NCBI GenBank assembly: GCA_937930135.1
Contig: CALGVO010000018.1
Coordinates: 1 to 12,714, forward strand
Reading direction: 5' to 3'
DNA from: an uncultured Synechococcus sp.
Lineage (GTDB): Bacteria > Cyanobacteriota > Cyanobacteriia > PCC-6307 > Cyanobiaceae
DNA length: 12,714 bases
In this document: in pieces, positions 6,289-12,616 of the stretch
Layout: the number at the start of each line of letters is the position of its first letter
Position numbering within the stretch: position 1 is the stretch's first letter
The notes under the pieces: model-generated
What the model was told of the DNA's origin: nothing
The model's database searches: none
Seen by the model: only the letters and a program-made list of their open reading frames with translations
Made by a program: the position numbers and the translations under genes

Positions 6289-7481
6289 AGCCCCTGGGCC
6301 AGGTTCCCTCTCACTATCGCGAAGGCGCTGCGGACCTGAGCCTGGGGCCGGGATTTTTCCGGCCTGAGTCGCGCCCTTCCCGTGATCTCTCGGTGCTGCT
6401 CGCGGCCTGGCAACGGCGCCAGGCCCCCGAGCGCTCCCTCCGCTGGCTCGATCTGATGGCCGGCTGTGGCATCCGCGCCCTGCGTTGGGGGCTGGAGGCG
6501 GCGTCTGCCAAGACCGGCCCCCTCGAACTCTGGGTCAATGACGCCGATGCCGATCGCAGGGCGCTGCTGCACGCCAACCTCGCTCCTCTGAATGGCGGCG
6601 GCGGGGGCCCGGAGGCTTTGCTTGTGGAGCAACGGTCGCTGCCGGCGGAGGTGCTGTTGCGCCAGGCCTATCTCGAGCAGCGCTCTTTCGATCTGATCGA
6701 TCTCGATGCCTTCGGCTGCCCCAACCGCTTGTTGCAGGCCACCCTTCAGGTGCTGGCCTTCGGGGGGATCCTGCTGCTGGCCAGCACCGATGGCCGCTCC
6801 CCCACGGGCCACGACCGATCGGCGGCGGTGCGGCGATTCGGCGCAGCGGCCCGCGCCCATCCCGCCAGCTGGGAGATCGCCCTGCGGTTGCAGCTGGCGG
6901 CCCTGGCCCGGGAGGCCTGGTTGCTGGGTCGTGGTCTCGAGCCCCTCCTGGCCTTCAGCGACGGTCGTACCTTCCGGTTGGCGGTGCGCTTGCGCCAGCG
7001 TCTCGATGCCGGGGAGGAGTGTCAGCTCGGTCTGCTCGCCCGCTGCGAGGCCTGCGGTGCCCAGGCGAGTCAGCCGATGCTCCGCCTGCAGGGCTGGCCG
7101 GCCTGTGCCTGTCCCTCCGGTGCTGGGCGCTGGGCGGTGAGTGGTCCGCTCTGGCTGGGACCGCTCCAGCAGCCCGCCTTGCTGTTGGCGCTGCAGCAGC
7201 TCGGTGCGGGGATGGAAGGCAGCGTGGCGCCGGCCAGCGCACGGCTGATGGCGCGGCTGGCCGCTGATCCTGGCTCGCCTTTGCCCTGCTGGTCGACGGC
7301 GGAACTGGCTCGCCGCTTGCGGCTGAACGGCCCTCCGGCGGTGGTGGCAGTGGTGGAGGCGTTGCGCGCACAGGGCCATCAAGCCCTCGCCAGTGGGGTG
7401 ATGGCGGGCCAGCTGCGCACGGACGCCCCCTACGCCCTGTTGTTGCAATCCTGCCGCCATTTGGGGCGTGAGGATCGTTAA
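6249..7481 (+). CDS. trm1: Trm1-family tRNA (guanine N2)-dimethyltransferase
   Basis: A 410-aa SAM-dependent enzyme of the Trm1 family, which forms N2,N2-dimethylguanosine at position 26 (and 27 in Aquifex) of tRNA. Visible features: YREGAADLSLGPGFFRPE (23-40), the family N-terminus; SAM motif I LDLMAGCGIRALRW (67-80); NDADADRRALLHAN (98-111); catalytic motif FDLIDLDAFGCP (147-158); ASTDGR (178-183); a likely zinc site from C266, C269, C286 and C288; GPLWLGP (299-305); and LRTDAPY near the C-terminus (389-395). The catalytic motif reads DLDAFGCP where Trm1 usually has DPFGSP, a change of the conserved proline. ATG 6249 is the only reasonable start. Trm1 is known mainly from archaea and eukaryotes, with scattered bacterial cases including cyanobacteria. 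Position and product in this organism are inference. Confidence 0.87.
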   Translation: MQPSEQSGEWSPPQPLGQVPSHYREGAADLSLGPGFFRPESRPSRDLSVLLAAWQRRQAPERSLRWLDLMAGCGIRALRWGLEAASAKTGPLELWVNDADADRRALLHANLAPLNGGGGGPEALLVEQRSLPAEVLLRQAYLEQRSFDLIDLDAFGCPNRLLQATLQVLAFGGILLLASTDGRSPTGHDRSAAVRRFGAAARAHPASWEIALRLQLAALAREAWLLGRGLEPLLAFSDGRTFRLAVRLRQRLDAGEECQLGLLARCEACGAQASQPMLRLQGWPACACPSGAGRWAVSGPLWLGPLQQPALLLALQQLGAGMEGSVAPASARLMARLAADPGSPLPCWSTAELARRLRLNGPPAVVAVVEALRAQGHQALASGVMAGQLRTDAPYALLLQSCRHLGREDR

Positions 7482-7507
7482 ATGGTGGTTGTCATCACTG
7501 CCCCACC

Positions 7508-7606
7508 ATGGCCTCGGAGATTTTTGGGACTGCTGCAATCTTCTGGGTGCTGATCCCCGTGGGCCTGGCCGGCGGCGCCCTGCTCCTGAAGCTGCAGAAA
7601 GACTGA
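7508..7606 (+). CDS. petM: Cytochrome b6f complex subunit 7 (PetM)
   Basis: A 32-aa single-helix subunit of the cytochrome b6f complex. The product begins MASEIFGTAAIFWVLIPVG, crosses the membrane once and ends with the polar KLQKD tail, matching the picocyanobacterial PetM pattern closely. It begins 26 nt after the trm1 stop and precedes ycf39. No strong Shine-Dalgarno is visible before the ATG. PetM is a peripheral small helix that stabilises the complex, which passes electrons from plastoquinol to plastocyanin or cytochrome c6. It is too short for standard ORF thresholds and easily missed. Confidence 0.93.
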   Translation: MASEIFGTAAIFWVLIPVGLAGGALLLKLQKD

Positions 7607-7661
7607 GGGCCGCGCGGGGGGGGTGGCCGCTTTAGGCTCCTGCCTTGCAATGACGGACCCC

Positions 7662-8624
7662 ATGCAGGTTCTGGTGGTTGGAGGAACCGGCACGCTCGGT
7701 CGGCAGATTGCCAGCCGAGCCCTTGAGGCTGGCCATCAGGTGCGCTGCATGGTGCGGACGCCCCGAAAGGCCTCGTTTCTGCAGGAATGGGGATGCGAAC
7801 TCACCCGGGGTGATCTGCTCGAACCCGCCAGCCTCGACTACGCCCTGGATGGGGTCGACGCGGTGATTGATGCCGCCACCAGTCGCCCGAATGATCCCCG
7901 CAGTGTTTACGAGACCGACTGGGACGGCAAGCTGAACCTCTTGCGTGCCTGTGAAACCGCCGGGGTGAAACGCTTTGTGTTTCTGTCGCTGCTCCTGGCT
8001 GATCAGTACCGCCAGGTGCCGTTGATGGACATCAAATCCTGCACGGAGCAGCTGCTGCGGGACTCGGATTTCGATTACACGATCCTGCAGGGTGCGGCCT
8101 TCATGCAGGGGGTGATCGGTCAGTTCGCTATTCCGGTGCTTGAGAGCCAGACCGTGTGGGTGAGTGGCAGCCCCACGGCGATCGCCTACATGAACACACA
8201 AGACGCGGCGCGGTTTGCGGTGGCGGCACTGGAGCGTGAAGAGACCATTCGGGGCAGCTATCCGGTGGTGGGTCCGAAGGCCTGGAACACCGGCGAGGTG
8301 GTGCAGCTCTGCGAGCAGGCCTGCGGCAAATCGGCGCGGGTGTTCCGTGTGCCGCCGGCTCTGCTGGAGCTGATGCGCGGCATCTGCAATTTCTTTGAGC
8401 CCGCCGTCAATGTGGCGGAACGCCTGGCCTTTGCGGAAGTCACCGGTGGTGGCGCCCGTCTGGATGCGCCCATGGAAGCGAGCTACGCGGCGTTCGGTCT
8501 CGACCCTGCGGAAACCACCACGCTCGAGTCGTATCTCAACGAGTACTACACCACGATTCTCAAGCGTCTGCGCGACATGGAGAAAGATCTCGACAAGGAC
8601 GCCAAGAAAAAACTGCCCTTCTGA
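7662..8624 (+). CDS. ycf39: Ycf39-like NAD(P)-binding photosystem II assembly protein
   Basis: A 320-aa atypical short-chain dehydrogenase-like (NmrA/Ycf39) protein. It begins MQVLVVGGTGTLGRQIASRA with the GGTGTLGR nucleotide loop (7-14) of a Rossmann fold; CMVRTPRKA follows at about residues 28-36, and further on ELTRGDLLEP and KRFVFLSLLLADQY. The usual YxxxK catalytic pair is not evident, as expected for this family, which acts as an assembly factor rather than a classical enzyme. In Synechocystis, Ycf39 binds high-light-inducible proteins and delivers chlorophyll to newly made D1. The charged C-terminal tail (DMEKDLDKDAKKKLPF) is intact. ATG 7662 fits the family N-terminus; ATG 7650 would add MTDP. 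It lies 55 nt after petM and is likely in the same transcript. Confidence 0.93.
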   Translation: MQVLVVGGTGTLGRQIASRALEAGHQVRCMVRTPRKASFLQEWGCELTRGDLLEPASLDYALDGVDAVIDAATSRPNDPRSVYETDWDGKLNLLRACETAGVKRFVFLSLLLADQYRQVPLMDIKSCTEQLLRDSDFDYTILQGAAFMQGVIGQFAIPVLESQTVWVSGSPTAIAYMNTQDAARFAVAALEREETIRGSYPVVGPKAWNTGEVVQLCEQACGKSARVFRVPPALLELMRGICNFFEPAVNVAERLAFAEVTGGGARLDAPMEASYAAFGLDPAETTTLESYLNEYYTTILKRLRDMEKDLDKDAKKKLPF

Positions 8625-8675
8625 ACGCTGCAGACTCGGCGTCGCGATCTCACGTAAGCCAATGGTTGGTTTGTA

Positions 8676-8690
8676 CTAACGATGCGTTAG
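8676..8690. repeat. Perfect inverted repeat upstream of the 71-aa protein gene
   Basis: CTAACG, spacer ATG, CGTTAG: a perfect 6+3+6 dyad, 26 bases before ATG 8717. It sits between ycf39 and the small gene and could be an operator for the small gene and the methyltransferase behind it. A chance short dyad cannot be excluded. Confidence 0.4.
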
Positions 8691-8716
8691 GGTTGTGCAG
8701 GTCTGCCCTTGAGTCC

Positions 8717-8932
8717 ATGTCTGTCGCGCAAGTCAAGAACCTCCAGCGTCGGCTCGACAATCTCGCTGCAGAAGCGGAGCGTGAACTCAGCCGCGCCTGC
8801 GGTCATGAGCTCTGGCGCAGCCTTGGCTTCGACGCGTTCGACAGCCTTGAGGATGGCGACCGACGTGCCACCGCTAACTACTACTACGGTCAATGGCAGA
8901 CCGTTCAGGAGCTGCAGCATGCTCTGGGCTGA
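8717..8932 (+). CDS. Small protein of unknown function, 71 aa
   Basis: I do not recognise this family. The 71-aa product is hydrophilic with no signal peptide or membrane helix. Residues about 3-30 (AQVKNLQRRLDNLAAEAERELSRA) have a heptad-like pattern that could form a helix or coiled coil; the rest contains HELWRSLGFDAFDSLED and a Tyr-rich ANYYYGQWQ patch. Codon use resembles the neighbours, so it is probably a real gene. ATG 8717 is taken as start; the open frame reaches back to 8666 but crosses the inverted repeat. The gene ends in TGATG, overlapping by one base a possible ATG (8932) of the downstream ArsM-like gene, which would couple the two. It lies 92 nt after ycf39 and may also be read with it. 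Confidence 0.7.
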   Translation: MSVAQVKNLQRRLDNLAAEAERELSRACGHELWRSLGFDAFDSLEDGDRRATANYYYGQWQTVQELQHALG

Positions 8933-8967
8933 TGATCGCCAGAATGCCCGGATTCGCTGAACTCACC

Positions 8968-9747
8968 ATGGCGTCCTGCTGCGGCCCTGCGGGCCTTGAT
9001 CAGACCGATGCGGTTCAGCAGCGGTATGGCGCTGCTGCGGCTGAGCGCGAAGCCTGTCTCTGCACCCCTGTGGCCTTTGATGCCGCCCTGCTCGAGGTGA
9101 TCCCTGCCGAGGTGGTGGAGCGGGATTACGGCTGTGGTGATCCCACCCGCTGGGTGCAGTCGGGTGACACCGTGCTCGATCTGGGCAGCGGCAGCGGCAA
9201 GAACGCCTTCATCTGTGCCCAGGTGGTAGGGGCCGGCGGCCGCGTGCTCGGGGTGGATCGCAATGCCGAGATGCTCGCCCTCTCCCGTGCGGCAGCGCCC
9301 GTGGTGGCTCAGCGGATCGGTGTGGCCAATGTGGAGTTTCTGGAGGGTGCGATCGAGGCTCTCGACGCCCCCACGACGAACGGGCAGCCCCTGGTGACTG
9401 ATGCCAGTGTTGATCTTGTGCTCAGCAACTGCGTGCTCAACCTGGTGAATCCCTCCGCCCGTGAGCGGTTGCTGGCCAACATCCGGCGTGTGCTGCGCCC
9501 CGGCGGTCGGGTGGCAATCAGCGACATCGTCTGTGATCGGCCCGTGCCCCTCGCCCTGCAGCAGGACCCGGAGCTGTGGAGTGGCTGCATCAGCGGCGCC
9601 TGGCAGGAGCAGGCGTTCCTCGCTGATTTCGAGGCGCTCGGTTTTGAGAACGTGCACTACGCCGATCGCTCCAGCGAGCCCTGGCGCGTGGTGGAGGGCA
9701 TCGAGTTCCGCGCTGTCACGCTCGTTGGCTCTGTGCCCGGCGGCTGA
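8968..9747 (+). CDS. arsM: ArsM-like SAM-dependent methyltransferase (putative arsenite methyltransferase)
   Basis: A 259-aa class I methyltransferase. The SAM site is VLDLGSGSGKNAFI (69-82), then GRVLGVDRNAEMLALS (91-106). Its cysteines resemble ArsM enzymes: C30/C32 (CLC), C56 in YGCGDPT, C155 in SNCVLNL and C207 in GCISGA. Spacings are close to Cys44/72/174/224 of the algal CmArsM as I recall them. ArsM methylates arsenite with SAM and is the first step toward arsenosugars in cyanobacteria, so detoxification or arsenosugar formation is plausible. An extra CC pair lies at the N-terminus (MASCCGP). The start is uncertain: ATG 8968 is family-like, ATG 8932 overlaps the preceding stop as TGATG and ATG 8944 is also in frame. 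Its 3' end overlaps the convergent pseudouridine synthase gene by 32 nt. No arsR or arsenite pump gene lies in the window. Confidence 0.75.
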   Translation: MASCCGPAGLDQTDAVQQRYGAAAAEREACLCTPVAFDAALLEVIPAEVVERDYGCGDPTRWVQSGDTVLDLGSGSGKNAFICAQVVGAGGRVLGVDRNAEMLALSRAAAPVVAQRIGVANVEFLEGAIEALDAPTTNGQPLVTDASVDLVLSNCVLNLVNPSARERLLANIRRVLRPGGRVAISDIVCDRPVPLALQQDPELWSGCISGAWQEQAFLADFEALGFENVHYADRSSEPWRVVEGIEFRAVTLVGSVPGG

Positions 9748-10354
9748 GCAGGGCCTGAAGGCGGAGCCGTTCCTCAGTGCTCACGGGCCGCCAGGCGCCA
9801 GGCGCCAAACCGTTCAGGTTCAAGGGATGCCCCCCGTCCATCAGATCGATGGCGCTGCGGATCAGGCGCAGGGTCGGTAGCCCGACGGCGGCTGTCATGC
9901 GTCGCACCTGGCGGTTGCGCCCCTCCCGCAGGCTCAATTCCAGCCAATCGGTGGGGATGAAGCGCCGTTCACGAATCGGCGGCACTCGATCCGGCCACTG
10001 CTGGATGTGGTCGTGGCGGAGGCGTTGTGCCCGAGCCGGCAGGGTCTGGCGCCCCTGCACCAGCACGCCGTCGCGTAGTTGCTTCAGTTGCTTTTCAGTT
10101 GCGATGCCCTCCACCTGCACCCAGTAGGTGCGCCAGTGGCCGAAGCGGGGATCGATGAGGCGATGCTGGAGCCGTCCTTCAGCGGTGAGCAGCAGCAATC
10201 CTTCACTGTCTGCATCGAGACGCCCGGCGGCATAAACATGGGGCACAGGCACCAGATCAGCCAGGCAGCGCCAACGGCTGCCTGGTTCCGGGGTGAACTG
10301 GCTGAGCACGCCATAAGGCTTGTGCAGCAGCAGGGTCGACTCAGCCGTGGCCAC
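9716..10354 (-). CDS. rluE: RluE-type 23S rRNA pseudouridine synthase
   Basis: A 212-aa pseudouridine synthase of the RsuA/RluE group. The start of the catalytic domain (LLLHKPYGVLSQFTPE) lies directly at the N-terminus with no S4 RNA-binding domain, as in RluE. The catalytic motif is GRLDADSEGLLLLT with D47. The conserved REGRNRQVRRM and VGLPTLRLIRSAI follow near the C-terminus. RluE makes pseudouridine at 2457 of 23S rRNA in E. coli; the exact target here is inferred. The start is uncertain: GTG 10354 places the domain normally and overlaps the upstream Nif11-like gene by 14 nt, while ATG 10408 or ATG 10417 would overlap it further. No Shine-Dalgarno settles this. It converges on the ArsM-like gene with a 32-nt overlap. 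Confidence 0.88.
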   Translation of the reverse strand: MATAESTLLLHKPYGVLSQFTPEPGSRWRCLADLVPVPHVYAAGRLDADSEGLLLLTAEGRLQHRLIDPRFGHWRTYWVQVEGIATEKQLKQLRDGVLVQGRQTLPARAQRLRHDHIQQWPDRVPPIRERRFIPTDWLELSLREGRNRQVRRMTAAVGLPTLRLIRSAIDLMDGGHPLNLNGLAPGAWRPVSTEERLRLQALLSRRAQSQRA

Positions 10355-10589
10355 TGAAGCAGAGCAGCAGCGCCTCACCCCAGCTGGAGGCACCGTTGAG
10401 GTGGTCATCGTGCACATGCTTCATTTTTTCGGCCTGCATTTTCATCAGCGTGGCCTGGGTGAATTCATGACCCTTTTCGCTGGCAAGATCCACCACGTGC
10501 TTGGGGCTAGGGGCTTGACGCACCTGTTCGCGGACCTGCGAATCGGATTGCACCAGGGAAGCGAAGGCGACAAGAGCGGATTCAGACAC
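10341..10589 (-). CDS. Nif11-like small protein, possible precursor or leader-type peptide
   Basis: An 82-aa protein beginning MSESALVAFASLVQSDSQVR and continuing QAPSPKHVVDLASEKGHEFT. This matches the Nif11 domain outline: a short helix, 'D..L...' region, then 'VV.IA.E.GF.ft...L'. Nif11 domains serve as leader peptides of RiPP precursors such as the prochlorosins in picocyanobacteria, but many Nif11 proteins have no known product. The C-terminal 22 residues after HVHDDHL are less conserved-looking, with one Cys and Ser residues and no GG cleavage site before them. The start is GTG at 10589, immediately preceded by a palindrome. It overlaps the pseudouridine synthase gene downstream. No modification enzyme or transporter of the lanthipeptide type is visible, so it is best treated as a Nif11-like protein of unknown role. 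Confidence 0.68.
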   Translation of the reverse strand: MSESALVAFASLVQSDSQVREQVRQAPSPKHVVDLASEKGHEFTQATLMKMQAEKMKHVHDDHLNGASSWGEALLLCFSGHG

Positions 10590-10598
10590 GATGACAAG

Positions 10599-10616
10599 AT
10601 CTCGATGAATCGAGAT
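10599..10616. repeat. 18-bp perfect palindrome upstream of the Nif11-like gene
   Basis: ATCTCGAT, GA, ATCGAGAT: perfect 8-bp arms around a 2-base centre. It lies 10 bases before the GTG start of the Nif11-like gene and reaches the last base of the stop codon of the small ORF at 10616-10708. It could be a regulator binding site or, as RNA, a 7-bp hairpin with a 4-base loop hiding the start region. Confidence 0.55.
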
Positions 10617-10708
10617 TAGGTGGAGCTCTGACGTGCCCGCCAGAGATTCACCACCCCGATCGAAATCAGCAACAGGCCGAGGTCGAGGCTGAGGGGCGGA
10701 AGAATCAT
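10616..10708 (-). CDS. Possible single-helix membrane peptide, 30 aa
   Basis: An open frame of 30 residues, starting MILPPLSLDLG, then a run of about a dozen hydrophobic residues (GLLLISIGVVNLW, residues 11-23) and a positive tail RARQ. This fits one short membrane helix with the basic end on the cytoplasmic side. It lacks a Shine-Dalgarno. It is placed just before the Nif11-like gene, same strand, with the 18-bp palindrome between them. I do not recognise it as any known small photosystem, b6f or NDH subunit. Small size makes a chance ORF possible. Confidence 0.45.
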   Translation of the reverse strand: MILPPLSLDLGLLLISIGVVNLWRARQSST

Positions 10709-10809
10709 GGCGACGTCGATCGGGGCGTTGACCCTAAGGGCAATCCGGCTGCGTGGGGCTGCAGGCGGCCTTCTAAACTGAAATCAACTTTGCGTTGTGG
10801 CACTGCCGG

Positions 10810-11079
10810 ATGATCGAAACCTCGGGTGTGATTGAAAAAGAACAGGGCAACGGGTTCTATCTCGTCACCCTCGAGCAGCCCGCTGGTCACCAGTGCCTCT
10901 GCCGTGCCGCCGGCAAGCTCACCAAGTTCCGCATCAAACTCCTCGCCGGCGACAAAGTGCTGGTGGAGATCAGTCCCTACGACCTCACCCGCGGCCGCAT
11001 CACCTACCGCGAGCGCAACGCCGGTGCTCCGGGTGGTCGCCCCGGTGGCAACCGACCCGGCGGTCCGCGTCGTCGCTGA
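10810..11079 (+). CDS. infA: Translation initiation factor IF-1 with RG-rich tail
   Basis: IF-1 binds the A site of the 30S subunit during initiation and works with IF-2 and IF-3. The 89-aa product has the S1-like OB fold: MIETSGVIEKEQGNGFYLVT (1-20) and KLTKFRIKLLAGDKVLVEIS, then PYDLTRGRITYRER (about 60-73), matching the family's final 'TPYDLSKGRIVFR'. The start ATG 10810 is preferred; an ATG at 10795 would add five residues not in the family. After the OB fold there is an extra tail of about 16 residues of Gly-Arg-Pro repeats (GAPGGRPGGNRPGGPRRR), absent from E. coli IF-1. The gene stands alone, not within a ribosomal protein cluster in this window. It converges on NTRC, with only 8 nt between the two genes. 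Confidence 0.93.
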   Translation: MIETSGVIEKEQGNGFYLVTLEQPAGHQCLCRAAGKLTKFRIKLLAGDKVLVEISPYDLTRGRITYRERNAGAPGGRPGGNRPGGPRRR

Positions 11080-11087
11080 GCCGACCC

Positions 11088-12491
11088 TCAGACAGGCGCG
11101 CCCAGCAGAGCCTCGATCGCGGAGCGGAACTCGCTGCGCTGCTTCACGCCGCGCCACTGCTGCTTCAGTTCCTTCCCGAAGAACAGTTGCACAGTCGGAG
11201 TGCCATTCACCCCGGCCTGCTGGGCGACCTCCTGATCGGCTTCGATGTCGATTTCCACGCCCTGAGCTCGGCCGTCCAGCTCATCCAGCACGCGCTTCAG
11301 TTGCGGTTTGAGAACGTGGCAGGGCCCGCAACTGGGGGAGGTGTACACCACGAGCAAGGGCTTGCTGCTGTCGTGATAGAGCTTGCGCAGGGCGTAACTG
11401 CCCTTTTGCCAGAGCGCATCAGGGTCGTAGGTCGTTTCGGTGGTGGTTTCGCTGGCCTGGGGGGTGGCGGCCTGGGCCGGCTCCACGCTGTCGCGGCTCA
11501 CCAGGCTCGCCAGGTTGTGATGGCTGAGCCAGCGTTCCGCCGCCAAGGCCGCCTGGCAGCCGCTGCCGGCCGCGGTGATGCCCTGGCGCCATTCCGCATC
11601 GGCCACGTCGCCGGCGGCATACACGCCCTCCACCGAGGTTTCCGGCCGGCCCGGTTGGGTCACCAGATAGCCCTTGGCATCGCAGCTGAGCTGGCCTTGC
11701 ACCAACTCGGTGTTCGGCGTGTGGCCGATGGCATAGAAGAGACCGCGCACCGGCAGTTGTCGCTCGTCGCCGCTTTCCCGGTGGCGCAGTCGCAGTGACG
11801 CCAGCCAGTCATCGCCTTCAGCGTCAGCCACCTCGGTGTGCCAGTGCACGGTGATCTGGGGGTTGGCCTGCACCCGATCGGCCATCGCTGCACTGGCGCG
11901 CAACTGGCCGGAGCGCACAAGCAGATGCACGTGGCTGCCGTATTTGGTGAGATACACAGCCTCTTCGCAGGCGGAATCACCACCGCCCACCACCGCCAGC
12001 TCCTCGTTGCGGAACTGGGGAGTGGCGCCATCGCAGATGGCGCAGGCACTGATGCCCTTGCTCCAGAAGCGCTCCTCCTGGGGCAGGCCGAGGCGATTGG
12101 CGCTGGCGCCGGTGGCGAGAATCACGGCCTGGGCCTGGATGCTGCGTCCGTCGGCTTCGATGCGGAAGGGGCGGCGGCTCAGGTCGATCGCGTCGGCATC
12201 GGCTTCGAGCAGGCGGGTGCCCCAGCGTTCGGCCTGGGCCTTCATCAGGTCCATCAAATCGGGGCCCAACACACCGTCCGGGAATCCCGGAAAGTTCTCC
12301 ACGTGTGTTGTGGTCATCAACTGACCGCCGGGGATGCCGCCCCGTTGAAACCCGGTGATCAGCAGGGGGCTGAGATTGGCGCGAGCGGCGTAGATCGCCG
12401 CTGTGTAGCCGGCGGGCCCCGAACCGATGATCACCAGATTCTCGGTGTCAGGAGCGGTGGTGCCGGAATTGAGGCCGGTCTCAGCAGCCAT
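11088..12491 (-). CDS. trxB: NADPH thioredoxin reductase with fused thioredoxin domain (NTRC)
   Basis: A 467-aa fusion of thioredoxin reductase (about 17-325) and thioredoxin (about 355-467), as in the NTRC enzymes of cyanobacteria and plastids. It uses NADPH to reduce 2-Cys peroxiredoxin and other partners. FAD site GSGPAGYT at 23-30; redox pair CAICDG (C150, C153); NADPH site GGGDSACEE (169-177); FAD motif GDVAD (294-298). The thioredoxin part carries CGPC (C388, C391) and cis-proline in GTPT (430-433). A linker rich in Thr, Ala and Glu (about 338-355) joins the halves. No frameshift is seen. ATG 12491 is the clear start. An imperfect dyad lies 15-36 nt upstream and could control it. Confidence 0.97.
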   Translation of the reverse strand: MAAETGLNSGTTAPDTENLVIIGSGPAGYTAAIYAARANLSPLLITGFQRGGIPGGQLMTTTHVENFPGFPDGVLGPDLMDLMKAQAERWGTRLLEADADAIDLSRRPFRIEADGRSIQAQAVILATGASANRLGLPQEERFWSKGISACAICDGATPQFRNEELAVVGGGDSACEEAVYLTKYGSHVHLLVRSGQLRASAAMADRVQANPQITVHWHTEVADAEGDDWLASLRLRHRESGDERQLPVRGLFYAIGHTPNTELVQGQLSCDAKGYLVTQPGRPETSVEGVYAAGDVADAEWRQGITAAGSGCQAALAAERWLSHHNLASLVSRDSVEPAQAATPQASETTTETTYDPDALWQKGSYALRKLYHDSSKPLLVVYTSPSCGPCHVLKPQLKRVLDELDGRAQGVEIDIEADQEVAQQAGVNGTPTVQLFFGKELKQQWRGVKQRSEFRSAIEALLGAPV

Positions 12492-12505
12492 AGCTAAAGC
12501 GGAGC

Positions 12506-12527
12506 GGTTATGAGTTAACTCTAAACC
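12506..12527. repeat. Imperfect dyad upstream of NTRC
   Basis: A 10-bp perfect palindrome GAGTTAACTC (12512-12521) is flanked by GGTT and AACC after two unpaired bases on each side, giving a 22-bp dyad with 18 matched positions. It lies 15-36 nt before the NTRC ATG, where an operator or promoter-linked site would be expected. The remaining 12528-12616 bases hold no gene I can support. Confidence 0.42.
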
Positions 12528-12616
12528 GGGCTCTTGTTGCTTGGCGAGTGAACCCCAGTGCCAGGGTCATCGCGAGGGCGGAGTGACGCATCGAAGCGAT
12601 GGGCTTGATCTTCTCT

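Noticed and set aside
5841..7538. Minus-strand frame of 565 codons opposite trm1 and running out of frame into the hydrolase
   Set aside because: Its C-terminal third is the hydrolase in another frame and the rest is antisense to trm1, Gln/Arg-rich noise of high GC DNA.
7607..7661. G-rich stretch between petM and ycf39 examined as a terminator
   Set aside because: GGCCGC appears twice in direct, not inverted, orientation; only a very weak stem can form and the T-run is just three bases.
10728..10756. TTGACC at 10728 as -35 of an infA promoter
   Set aside because: No acceptable -10 at 16-18 bases; the nearest AT-rich stretch is about 38 bases away.
10893..11798. Plus-strand frame of 301 codons overlapping infA and opposite NTRC
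   Set aside because: Out of frame with infA and antisense to NTRC, whose motifs are all intact.
12508..12591. 27-aa minus-strand frame beginning MRHSALAMTLALG upstream of NTRC
   Set aside because: No ribosome-binding site, overlaps the dyad and probable promoter of NTRC, too short to trust.
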